Part shown: positions 34,949-43,500 of the stretch, one piece after another
Layout: every line of letters begins with the position of its first letter
Numbering within the stretch: the first letter of the stretch is position 1
NCBI GenBank assembly: GCA_965659685.1
Contig: CBFHXB010000006.1
Location: 1-64,000 of the forward strand
Length of the DNA stretch: 64,000 bases
Direction: 5' to 3'
DNA from: MGIIa-L3 sp11892u
GTDB lineage: Archaea; Thermoplasmatota; Poseidoniia; Poseidoniales; Poseidoniaceae
Program-made: the position numbers and the translations under genes
Notes under the pieces: generated by a model
The model's input: the letters and a program-made list of their open reading frames with translations, nothing else
What the model was told of the DNA's origin: nothing
The model's database searches: none

Positions 34949-36109
34949 GTGAACACGGAAGGGAAGATCCTCGTTCACTGCGACTTGGATGCATTTTTTG
35001 CCGCGGTGGAAACGCTGCATAGTGGTCTTGATCCAAGCGTCCCTCTCATCATCGGGGCAGATCCGAAGGGAGGACGTGGGCGAGGCATTGTCAGCACGTG
35101 CAATTACGCAGCGCGAGCCTACGGTGTGCGCTCGGCCATGCCCATCAGCGAAGCATGGCGGCGTTGCCCCGCTTCTCCTGCCGGTCCGGCCACCTACGTC
35201 CGTGGCTCCTATCGCCTCTACTCCCGCGCTTCGAAACGTGTGATGGCGGTCCTTCGTGAGGCCGGAGGCCCGTTCGAGCAAGCGAGCATCGACGAAGCGT
35301 ACCTGGACGTGACCGAGGCCACCGGTGGCGACTGGGATCAGGCCCTTGCCCTCTGCGAACAGATGCAACGCAACATCGAGGAAGTCACCGGGCTGACCGC
35401 CTCTTTTGGGTTGGGTCCGACCCGAATTCTGGCGAAGATGGGCAGCGAGGAACGCAAACCACAGGGCTTGTTCCGGTTGATGCCTGGGGACGCGCTCGAA
35501 TTTTTCGTGGGCAGGTCGCTTCGGGAAGTCCCCGGAATCGGACCAGCCACCGCGACCGCCATGCAGGAGTGGGGCGTGCAAACCGTGGACGAAGCCTACG
35601 ATTTGGGCGAGTTGGCGCTGGCCAGGATGGTTGGAGAACGCTTCGCAGGCTGGCTCATGGCGGTCGTGGAAGAACGCACCAGCGATGACGTGAGCGTCCT
35701 TCGCTCGAGGAAATCCATCGGCAAGGAGACCACCTTCGAGCGTGATCAGCGGGACGAAGAGCAGGTGCTGGAGCATTTGTTGGCGTTGGTGGATCAGGTC
35801 ATGGCCCGTGCCACTGAGCTCGGTGTGGTCGGTCGCTTGGGCGAGGTCAAAATCCGCTACCAGGGCTTCGACACGCGAACGCACCGCCGTTCCATCCCAG
35901 TGGCCATGGATGATTCGACGGTGTTTCGGTCGCTCGCGAGTAAATTGTTTGCAACCAGCCTTGAACGTGAACGACCGGTGAGGTTGGTCGGGTTCCGGCT
36001 CGGGGATCTGGAGGACCCTCCAACGCGGCAAGTGACGTTGCAACGCTTCGAATCGGCTTCAAGCGAGACGGTGCATGGCCGTGAGGACGGGCCGGAAGGC
36101 CTCGATTGA
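34949..36109 (+). CDS. dinB: Y-family DNA polymerase (Pol IV/Dpo4 type)
   Basis: Translesion polymerase that copies damaged templates at low fidelity. The catalytic carboxylates are in HCDLDAFFAAVE and SIDEAYLDVT; the steric region is CNYAARAYGVRSAMP. Helix-hairpin-helix segments are LREVPGIGPATA, and a little-finger domain follows (KSIGKETTFERD). At 386 residues it is full length. The start is GTG 34949, with no upstream ATG in frame. No clear C-terminal clamp-binding box is seen. It lies beside a B-family polymerase and a RecA-like gene; its 3' end overlaps valS by 51 bases in convergent orientation. Confidence 0.94.
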   Translation: MNTEGKILVHCDLDAFFAAVETLHSGLDPSVPLIIGADPKGGRGRGIVSTCNYAARAYGVRSAMPISEAWRRCPASPAGPATYVRGSYRLYSRASKRVMAVLREAGGPFEQASIDEAYLDVTEATGGDWDQALALCEQMQRNIEEVTGLTASFGLGPTRILAKMGSEERKPQGLFRLMPGDALEFFVGRSLREVPGIGPATATAMQEWGVQTVDEAYDLGELALARMVGERFAGWLMAVVEERTSDDVSVLRSRKSIGKETTFERDQRDEEQVLEHLLALVDQVMARATELGVVGRLGEVKIRYQGFDTRTHRRSIPVAMDDSTVFRSLASKLFATSLERERPVRLVGFRLGDLEDPPTRQVTLQRFESASSETVHGREDGPEGLD

Positions 36110-38551
36110 CGACGGCAATTCCATTCCTTCAATCGGTTGATTCAGGGCGATGCCTTGCTCTCGCTTGGTGGACCACACGAGGCTGTTGAACGCCGTCAGG
36201 TCTGCGGTCAAACCACGCAGATTGTCCCCTTCTGACGCACCAACTCCGAGGGCATCGTCCACGTGTTCGGGGAAGGCCCGGGCGTCCACGCACGAGGTGC
36301 CGTAGACGGTGGTCGTGATGTGGTGCGTGAAGAAGGGGCACACGGGGCTGAAGGCGGTCAGCGTGTCGCGTACCACGCGGTGGAGGACCCAAGCCGCGTG
36401 CTCGTCTTCGTCGTAGAGCCGAGATTTCACCATCTCAAGCCAGTGGCTTGGAAGCACGCCCGTGAGGAAATTCTTGAGGGCCTGCGTGGCGGTGTAAATG
36501 TCAAGTTCGGACCATGCGGCTTTGGCGGTGGCCATGACCTTGTGGTGTTCGGCCAAGATCCAGCGGTCCTCCGGCTGGAGGCCGTTTGGCACGTTCTCGA
36601 GGTCTTCAGGCGGGTCGAATTGTGAGGCAAAGCGGGCGACGTTGAACACCTTGGTCAACACGCCGAAGTACTTCTGCTCAATCTCCTCGGGGTTGATGTG
36701 AAAGTCGTCCCCAACTTGAGCGTCGCACGCCTTCCAAAGCCGGAAGCACTCGCTTCCGATTTTGTTGGCCTTCAGGGCGACGGACCCGTCTGGCCCCTTG
36801 ATCCGCCAACTGCCCGTTCGTCCACCTGCGCCGCATTCCAAGACCGAATCCGCGTCGATTCCGTTGCCCAATGATTTGGACATTTTTCGGCCCCAAGGGT
36901 CCATGCCCAACCCGTCAATCCAAACGTGCTTGAACGCGGGCTTGTCGAGCAAAAGCGCGCTCTTCAGCATCGTGTAGTAGAGCCACGTGCGGACAATCTC
37001 CTTTCCCTGTGGTCGGAGTGCCGTAGGGAAACAGCGCTCAAAGCGTCCATCGTCCTCGAGCAATCCGCTGACGAACAGGTTGGAGTTTGAGGAATCCATC
37101 CACGTGTCAAACACCTTCTCTTCACCAACGACGTCGCTCAGTGATGCACCAAGGTCTTCCCATGTGCCAATGAAGGACCGGTCATCTCGGTCGAGAACCC
37201 GGCTTCCAGCAGGTGGCTGCTGGCGCCATGGTTGCACGTAGGCTCCCTTTGGGGGGACGATGACCTTCGATCCACCGTCTGCATACCAGACGGGAATTTC
37301 TGTGTGGTACCATCGACGACGGGAAATGGGCCAATCGATGCTGATGTTGTCCATCCAGTCCAGCAAGAATTGTCGGTTCCGAGGGGGGTGGAACTCGACC
37401 TCGTCCACCAATTCACGCAACCTGTCTTGCATGTGGGTTTGACGAACGTACCACTCCTTCAGGAGGATGATTTCCACGGGATTCTTTCCACGTTCAGAAA
37501 CCGGGACTTCCTGCTCTTTTTCGACCACGTTGGCGACCTTTCCTTCGCCTTCGAGGTGTTCGAGTGCAGCGGTCCGTGCCTCGAGAACCGTCATGCCTGC
37601 CAAGGGGCCGGCCAACGACGTCATGCGCCCCTCGAGGTCGATGGCTTGGAACGGGTGCAAGCCCAGTTCGCGGAAGACGGCCACGTCGTTTTGGTCGCCA
37701 AAGGAACACACCATCAGCACACCAGAACCAAAGTCCATTTTCACGGAAGGGTGTGTGCGCACTTCGACGCGTGCTTCGCGACCTTCAGCAGGCATGGGGA
37801 GGGCCAACGTCTGACCCACCAAGGCGCGGTACCGCTCGTCGTCAGGGTGCACCGCCACGACGCCACATGCGCAGATCATCTCAGGCCGCGTGGTCGAAAT
37901 CACGACCTCTTGACCGTCGTCGGTGTGCCAACGGACGTCAACGAGTTTCGTCTTCCTCGTCACCCGTTCGACTTCGGCGTCGGCGATGGTGGTACCCTCC
38001 ACAGGGTCGTAGATGTTCGGCCTCAGGTCCTCAACGATGGCACCTTGCTCAAACAAGTCGATGAAAATGGCCTGCGTCACGCTGCGGTAGTCCGGTGCAT
38101 CCGTCAGGTATTCCCGGTCGAAATCGCAGGACAATCCCACGCGTTTGGCCGTTGTTCGCATCGCCTGTGTGAAGGTTTCAATGGTCTCAGCGCAGAGGTC
38201 GAGGAACTCCCCTCGCTCGTAGGTGCGCATCTTCCGCTTGGTGTTCTTCTCGACGGTGAACTCGATGTTGATGCCGTTGCGATCCACGCCCCACGGGAAG
38301 TAGACCTCCTTGCCCAACAAGCGCTGGCTGCGGGCGATGACGTCGATCATCGAGTATTGAGCCACCGCACCAATGTGCCAGGTCCCCGAAGGATAGGGAG
38401 GAGGCGTATCGATGACGAAAGGCTCACGTTCGCTCTGGGGATCGAAGGCGTAACGTGCGTTGTACGCGTCAGGGTCGCTGTAATGCGCTTCCTGGATGCG
38501 CTTTTCGAGGTCGATGCTCCACCGCTTCTCGTTGAGTCGTGGGGTGGGCAT
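36059..38551 (-). CDS. valS: valyl-tRNA synthetase
   Basis: Class I synthetase that charges tRNA-Val and edits Thr. The ATP motifs are SGTWHIGAV (HIGH region) and GRKMSKSLGN (KMSKS). The editing domain contains VISTTRPEMICACG, and DNISIDWPISRRRWYHTEIP is typical of ValRS. The ATG at 38551 is chosen because AAGGTGAAC lies just before it and the conserved part begins here; TTG 38650 or ATG 38638 would add an unconserved head. At 830 residues it is near archaeal size. It diverges from the RND exporter gene. Confidence 0.92.
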   Translation of the reverse strand: MPTPRLNEKRWSIDLEKRIQEAHYSDPDAYNARYAFDPQSEREPFVIDTPPPYPSGTWHIGAVAQYSMIDVIARSQRLLGKEVYFPWGVDRNGINIEFTVEKNTKRKMRTYERGEFLDLCAETIETFTQAMRTTAKRVGLSCDFDREYLTDAPDYRSVTQAIFIDLFEQGAIVEDLRPNIYDPVEGTTIADAEVERVTRKTKLVDVRWHTDDGQEVVISTTRPEMICACGVVAVHPDDERYRALVGQTLALPMPAEGREARVEVRTHPSVKMDFGSGVLMVCSFGDQNDVAVFRELGLHPFQAIDLEGRMTSLAGPLAGMTVLEARTAALEHLEGEGKVANVVEKEQEVPVSERGKNPVEIILLKEWYVRQTHMQDRLRELVDEVEFHPPRNRQFLLDWMDNISIDWPISRRRWYHTEIPVWYADGGSKVIVPPKGAYVQPWRQQPPAGSRVLDRDDRSFIGTWEDLGASLSDVVGEEKVFDTWMDSSNSNLFVSGLLEDDGRFERCFPTALRPQGKEIVRTWLYYTMLKSALLLDKPAFKHVWIDGLGMDPWGRKMSKSLGNGIDADSVLECGAGGRTGSWRIKGPDGSVALKANKIGSECFRLWKACDAQVGDDFHINPEEIEQKYFGVLTKVFNVARFASQFDPPEDLENVPNGLQPEDRWILAEHHKVMATAKAAWSELDIYTATQALKNFLTGVLPSHWLEMVKSRLYDEDEHAAWVLHRVVRDTLTAFSPVCPFFTHHITTTVYGTSCVDARAFPEHVDDALGVGASEGDNLRGLTADLTAFNSLVWSTKREQGIALNQPIEGMELPSSIEAFRPVLTAMHRLA

Positions 38552-38677
38552 CGGGTTCACCTTGCCCAGAGGGCGGTTTGGCCTCGGGTCGCATGTCTTC
38601 AAGCCATCCCATTGTGTCGGTGTTGAGCGTTCTGTCATGCGCACCGGCAACAGACTTTCAAACGGGGTCGGTGGACC

Positions 38678-41600
38678 ATGAACCGGATGAGTGCGAAAGA
38701 AGGGCCGACCGGTGGCGATGCCGCCACGGAAGGGCGTCTCTCTGCTCTGCGGCGGGCTGGCCGTGCATCCATGTCGCGCAGGGCCTCCGACGTCAGCGGT
38801 GCAGTGAAGAATTTCGACGCCAAATCTGCGGTCGACGCCATGCTCGATGCCCCTTCAAGCCTGAAGCGGGAATGGCAGCGCACAGGAGCCATCGGCGTCA
38901 TCACACGCTTTCCTCTCCTGACCGTGCTGGCCTTCTTTGGCATGACCTTGTTTTTCGTCTCCCACTCCGGATTCCTCGACAACACGCAGTTTGATCGAGA
39001 CCCGGACAATCCTGCCCTCAACGTCAACGGGGACATGGAGGTGTACTTGCCCGATGGTTCCGAGGTCAGTGCCCTCATTTCGATGGTCGAAGAAGACTGG
39101 ACCACGGACGTGATGGTCATCTACATTGAGTCCAACAACAACAACATCACGGATCAGCGGATCCTGCAGGAGATCAGCTACGTTGAGGAGACCCTGAATC
39201 CCTACATCTCAGACGCTGAATTGGACGATGTCATTTACATTCTCTCGCTGTCAACCGTCATTAAGGAAGTCAATTCCAGTGCCCCTCGTGTTCGTACGGC
39301 CCTCATTGAGGAACTCGGTGAATCCGCTTGTCCCCCCGACACCGACGATTGCGCCACGAGGACGGCGGCCCAAGCGCTGAACGAAGTGTTGGCTTCCACC
39401 GACGTTGGAGCCAGGGCCATTCCAACGCAGGCCACCATCGACCTCATTGTGCGTGAGATGTACGAAGACGACGGTACACCCACGCCAGGTCTCGACAAAT
39501 TGGCTCGAAACACCAACCCATGCACCCTGGATGGAGGCTTGTGCGATAACGACGAGGACGTTCTTCTGGACCGTGCCGTGATGGCCATCGCGGTGACCGA
39601 GAACAAGCCCGCGAAGCAAATCATCGAGGAAACGCAAGGTCAGTTGGACGACATCTCAACGAAAAATCGCCCGTGTCTTTTCGACGAAAATGGGGACCCT
39701 GATGCCAGTGCTGGACTGTGCACATGGGACGACCTTGGCTTGAACATGACCCTGACCGGGCCGGTCCCAATCACCAACGCAGTGACGGAATTTTCCTTCC
39801 AACTCTTCTGGGACATCTTCCCAATGGCGGTCGTTTTCGTCGCGCTTGGATTGTTCGTGTTCCACTGCGACCTCTTGCAAACCGGGCTGACCGGCATTCG
39901 CGTTTTCCAAGGCATCAAGGTCGTGGCCATTTCTGGCTTGCCGACCTTATGTGCCGTGTTCTGGACCATGGGGATCCTTGGTTGGACGAATTTTGAAGTC
40001 ACCATGACCGTCATCATCGTCGGTCCTATTTTGCTGGCGTTGGGCGTGTCCTACGGCCTTCACATCACCAACCGTTACGCGGAAGAGACAGGAACGAAGG
40101 AAGAGAAAATTCGGGCAGCTTTGTCCTCAACTGGGAAGGCAGTGTTCTTGTCGGCCGTCACCACGGTCATCGGGTTTGTTTCGTTGGTGTTTACCCCGAT
40201 GGCGCCCATCCAAACCGTCGGCATCGCCTTGTCGGGGGGTATCGTCGTCGTCTACATCCTGACGATGTTCATGGTGCCAAACCTGACGCTTCTTCTGGAC
40301 CTCGAGAAACCGAAGCACCCTCCGCTCAAACCCTTCCACGTCCTTGTTGAGGTCCCTGTCCGTCGTTCAGGGGCGGTCTTGGCCGTGTTCCTCATCTTCA
40401 TCCTGGTGTCTGCAACGATCGGTCAAGCCAACGTTGAGGAAAACATCGACCTTCTCGGTATGGCCCCCGAAGACGAGCAGTCCGTCATCAAGATGAAACA
40501 GTACAGCAAGGAATTCAACGCCGGTCAAGTCGGCATGGTGCTGGTCCACGCCAACGTGACGGGGGACATCAACGACGAAGATTCATCAAACGACGATCCG
40601 GCTGCAATTTTGGAACAGATCGAAGTGCTTGAAACCAAGATCAATGAGGTCGACAATGCCTCAGCGGTGTCCATTGTGTTCCTGATGAAGGCCACGGGTG
40701 TGGCGGTTTCCATCTCCGGTGCACCGATTGCCGAATTCATTGACAACACGCCCGGTATTCCTGAAGAAATCAAAGACACGGCTTCCGCCTTGCTCAACCA
40801 AGAGATCATTGCAGACGCTTCGTTTTGGGACGTGTTGACGAATCCTTCGCAATACAACATGCCAGGTGACCGTCAGTCGCAAATTTTCCTGTTGAACGTG
40901 TTCTACGCTTCCATCACCGAGGAAACCCTTCAGGTGTTCATCAACGAGAATTACGACCGAACGCTGATCCTCGTGGACATGCCGTTCATCCCTGTGGCGG
41001 ACACCAGCGTCAGCGTGGATCAAATCAACATTCAGGCCGCTGCCTTCGCAGGCCCGAAAGGTGAGTATGCTGAGGACATCACCGGCGTCGCCGCGACCGC
41101 CATCGAGGTCAACCAACTCATTGTGGGCTCGCAATGGCAGTCGCTTGGCTTTGCAGTGGTGCTGACCATCATCACGCTGGCCATCGTCTTCCGAGACATC
41201 CGCTACTCTTTGCTCACCACGTCACCAGTGATCGCCACCGTCGCCATGCAATGGCTCGTCATGTGGCAACTCGACGTGCCGCTGTCCCTTGTGACCGTGA
41301 TGATCGGTTCCATCTTGGTCGGTGTCGGCGTTGACTTTTCCATTCACATTGCGAACCGTATTCGGGAATTGGGCGGAGGTATCGAAGCCATTCGAGTCGC
41401 AGCGGTTGGAACCGGGATGTCGCTGGCCGAAGCTGCGACCGTGACCAGCCTTGGCATGATGACGGCCTATCAGATTCCGATTCCGGAGATCAAGCCTTTC
41501 CTGACGGTCATTTTGATCCTTCTTTGGGTGGCCGCTGCAGGCGCGCTGGTGCTGTTGCCTGCCATCTTCGTCGCCCTCGAAAAAGCGGGCATCGCCACCG

Positions 41601-41713
41601 TTGGTGGGCGTTCAGCCCTCGCGACCAGACTCGGCCTCGGCAAAGCCACCGTCCAAACCGAAGACATCGTCTACGACGCTGTTGTTGTGGAACGTTCGGG
41701 CGACGCGTGGTGA
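38678..41713 (+). CDS. RND/MMPL superfamily exporter
   Basis: A 1011-residue proton-driven membrane transporter with the RND pattern. A cytoplasmic head of about 75 residues precedes TM1 (78-95), a large external loop, then two blocks of five to six helices (including GLFVFHCDLLQTGLTG and VSYGLHITNRYAEE in the first half, and VGVGVDFSIHIANRIRE and EAATVTSLGMMTAYQI in the second). The duplicated SYGLHITNRY / GVDFSIHIANR segments carry the conserved Asp or equivalent in TM4/TM10-like positions. It is most like archaeal MMPL/hopanoid-exporter relatives. The substrate is unknown; lipids are plausible. An EVE protein follows 38 bases downstream. Confidence 0.9.
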   Translation: MNRMSAKEGPTGGDAATEGRLSALRRAGRASMSRRASDVSGAVKNFDAKSAVDAMLDAPSSLKREWQRTGAIGVITRFPLLTVLAFFGMTLFFVSHSGFLDNTQFDRDPDNPALNVNGDMEVYLPDGSEVSALISMVEEDWTTDVMVIYIESNNNNITDQRILQEISYVEETLNPYISDAELDDVIYILSLSTVIKEVNSSAPRVRTALIEELGESACPPDTDDCATRTAAQALNEVLASTDVGARAIPTQATIDLIVREMYEDDGTPTPGLDKLARNTNPCTLDGGLCDNDEDVLLDRAVMAIAVTENKPAKQIIEETQGQLDDISTKNRPCLFDENGDPDASAGLCTWDDLGLNMTLTGPVPITNAVTEFSFQLFWDIFPMAVVFVALGLFVFHCDLLQTGLTGIRVFQGIKVVAISGLPTLCAVFWTMGILGWTNFEVTMTVIIVGPILLALGVSYGLHITNRYAEETGTKEEKIRAALSSTGKAVFLSAVTTVIGFVSLVFTPMAPIQTVGIALSGGIVVVYILTMFMVPNLTLLLDLEKPKHPPLKPFHVLVEVPVRRSGAVLAVFLIFILVSATIGQANVEENIDLLGMAPEDEQSVIKMKQYSKEFNAGQVGMVLVHANVTGDINDEDSSNDDPAAILEQIEVLETKINEVDNASAVSIVFLMKATGVAVSISGAPIAEFIDNTPGIPEEIKDTASALLNQEIIADASFWDVLTNPSQYNMPGDRQSQIFLLNVFYASITEETLQVFINENYDRTLILVDMPFIPVADTSVSVDQINIQAAAFAGPKGEYAEDITGVAATAIEVNQLIVGSQWQSLGFAVVLTIITLAIVFRDIRYSLLTTSPVIATVAMQWLVMWQLDVPLSLVTVMIGSILVGVGVDFSIHIANRIRELGGGIEAIRVAAVGTGMSLAEAATVTSLGMMTAYQIPIPEIKPFLTVILILLWVAAAGALVLLPAIFVALEKAGIATVGGRSALATRLGLGKATVQTEDIVYDAVVVERSGDAW

Positions 41714-41751
41714 AGCGAGGTTTCAATGACCGTGGGGGCACCCCACGCCCC

Positions 41752-42237
41752 ATGACGGGGCTTTGGCTCATGAAGTCTGAACCGCATGTGTATGCCTACG
41801 CCGACTTGGTGGCTGACGGTCGGACCCATTGGGACGGCGTGCGAAATTACCAGGCCAGAAACATGATGAGGGATCAGATGAAGGAAGGAGACCTCGTATT
41901 GTACTACCACTCCAACACGAAACCTCCCCACGTCGCAGGGGTGGCCAAGGTGGTCAGGGAAGGCTACCCCGACCACACGGCGTTGGACAGCACCTCGAAA
42001 TATTTCGATCCAAAAGCCACCGCAGACAATCCGCGGTGGAGCATGGTGGACCTCGAGCCTGTCGTCGCGTGCCCCTCCATCGTGTCGCTTGAAACCATCA
42101 AATCTGACCCCTTTTTTGAGGGCATGCCGCTCATCCGCAGGGGGCAACGCCTCTCCATTCAGCCCGTGGAAGACGTTCACTTTCGACGTGTCTTGATGCT
42201 CGCGGGCCTCGATGCGGACGACATGATGGGGGCATGA
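41752..42237 (+). CDS. EVE-domain protein (thymocyte nuclear protein 1 type)
   Basis: A 161-residue EVE (PUA-like) domain. Family segments are LWLMKSEPHVYAY, HWDGVRNYQARNMMRDQMK and GDLVLYYHSN near the N-terminus, and VKVVREGYPDHTA-like GVAKVVREGYPDH in the middle. EVE domains bind modified bases in DNA or RNA in several families, so a role as a reader of modified nucleic acid is possible. The stop overlaps the aminotransferase ATG (ATGA), giving translational coupling. Confidence 0.93.
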   Translation: MTGLWLMKSEPHVYAYADLVADGRTHWDGVRNYQARNMMRDQMKEGDLVLYYHSNTKPPHVAGVAKVVREGYPDHTALDSTSKYFDPKATADNPRWSMVDLEPVVACPSIVSLETIKSDPFFEGMPLIRRGQRLSIQPVEDVHFRRVLMLAGLDADDMMGA

Positions 42238-43454
42238 AGTTGTCCGGTGACGAGGTCCGTGCCGCTTCCAGGGCTTTGTCGATTGAATACGCCATCCGTG
42301 ACGTGGTCGTACCTGCAACGGCCCTTGAAGCTCAAGGTCACCAGATCTTGAAACTCAACATCGGTGACCCAATCGCCTACCCTGGGTTGCCGACCCCTCC
42401 TCACATGGTGGAGGCCTATGCACAAGCCGTGCGTGACGGAATGAACGGCTATTCTCCGTCCTATGGCTTACCAGAACTACGAGAGGCCGTTGCCGTGGAC
42501 GAGCGAAGCAAAGGCTGGCCGGCCACCTCGGACGACATTTACGTCTGTCACGGCGTCACTGAAGCGTTGCAACTCTTGTTCGCCGGTGTCCTCGAGGAAG
42601 GCGATGTTGTGCTTGCCCCCGGCCCTCATTACCCACCCTACATGGCCTATCCACAGATGTACGGTGCTCACACCGTTGAATACCGATTGGATGCAAACGA
42701 CGGTTGGCGGATTGATGTTGAGGATTTGGCCTCCAAAATGAGCGGTGACGTTCGGTTCGTGGTGCTGATCAACCCCAACAACCCGACAGGAAACGTGGCG
42801 ACGCCAGCAGAAATCGATGCCGTCCTCGAGATCGTGTCCAACTGGCCGCAATGCATGGTGATCGCCGACGAAATCTACGATGGACTCGATTTCACTGGGC
42901 AACAGGTCTCGGTCGCCAGTCGATCAACTTCAGTGCCCGTCATCACGTTGAACGGTGTGTCCAAGGTGTACTTTGCACCAGGTTGGCGGATCGGTTGGTT
43001 TGGACTCCACGATCCAGAAGGCCGACTCGCATCCGTCCGTGAGGCGCTTGAGCGTCTCCTTCGATCTCGCCTGTGTGCGTCCACGCCAGCCCAGCGGGGG
43101 TACTTGGCTGGCCTGACAGGGGACCGGTCATGGATGGGTCCCTATGCTGAACGTGTCAAGGCACAACGTCAGCGGTGCCTCGACAGGATTGCAACCATCG
43201 AAGGCTTGGACGTGGAAGCACCGGGTGGCGCGTTCTACATGTTTGTACGGTTGACGGAACCTGTTTGGGCCAACGACGACAAGCAGTTTGTGTTGGATTT
43301 GCTGCATGAGGAACACGTCCTGCTCGTCCACGGGAGCGGATTCAGTCCTGACCGAGGTCGGGGGCACATTCGTCTGGTCTATTTGGCCGATGTGGCTGTT
43401 TTGGACGAAGCATTCGACCGGATTGAACGCTTTTTGAAGCGGCACAGGGCCTGA
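42234..43454 (+). CDS. class I aminotransferase (alanine/aspartate type)
   Basis: PLP-dependent transaminase, fold type I. The PLP Lys is in NGVSKVYFAPGWRIGW; other marks are LNIGDPIAYP, YSPSYGLPELREAVA, LINPNNPTGN, IADEIYDGL and the terminal IRLVYLADVAVLDEAF. The sequence resembles AlaA-like alanine or aspartate aminotransferases; the exact substrate cannot be settled by eye. At 406 residues it is full length. It is translationally coupled to the EVE gene and followed by a palindrome before the next gene. Confidence 0.88.
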   Translation: MKLSGDEVRAASRALSIEYAIRDVVVPATALEAQGHQILKLNIGDPIAYPGLPTPPHMVEAYAQAVRDGMNGYSPSYGLPELREAVAVDERSKGWPATSDDIYVCHGVTEALQLLFAGVLEEGDVVLAPGPHYPPYMAYPQMYGAHTVEYRLDANDGWRIDVEDLASKMSGDVRFVVLINPNNPTGNVATPAEIDAVLEIVSNWPQCMVIADEIYDGLDFTGQQVSVASRSTSVPVITLNGVSKVYFAPGWRIGWFGLHDPEGRLASVREALERLLRSRLCASTPAQRGYLAGLTGDRSWMGPYAERVKAQRQRCLDRIATIEGLDVEAPGGAFYMFVRLTEPVWANDDKQFVLDLLHEEHVLLVHGSGFSPDRGRGHIRLVYLADVAVLDEAFDRIERFLKRHRA

Positions 43455-43474
43455 CCGTGTCGGAGATGGATTCT

Positions 43475-43491
43475 TGAGCAGGTCCTGCTCA
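43475..43491. repeat. 17-base palindrome upstream of the TPR membrane protein
   Basis: TGAGCAGG-T-CCTGCTCA is a perfect inverted repeat with one central base, ending nine bases before the ATG at 43501. It could be an operator for the downstream gene or a hairpin at the end of the aminotransferase transcript. No copy was noticed elsewhere in the window. Confidence 0.5.
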
Positions 43492-43500
43492 GAACGAAGC

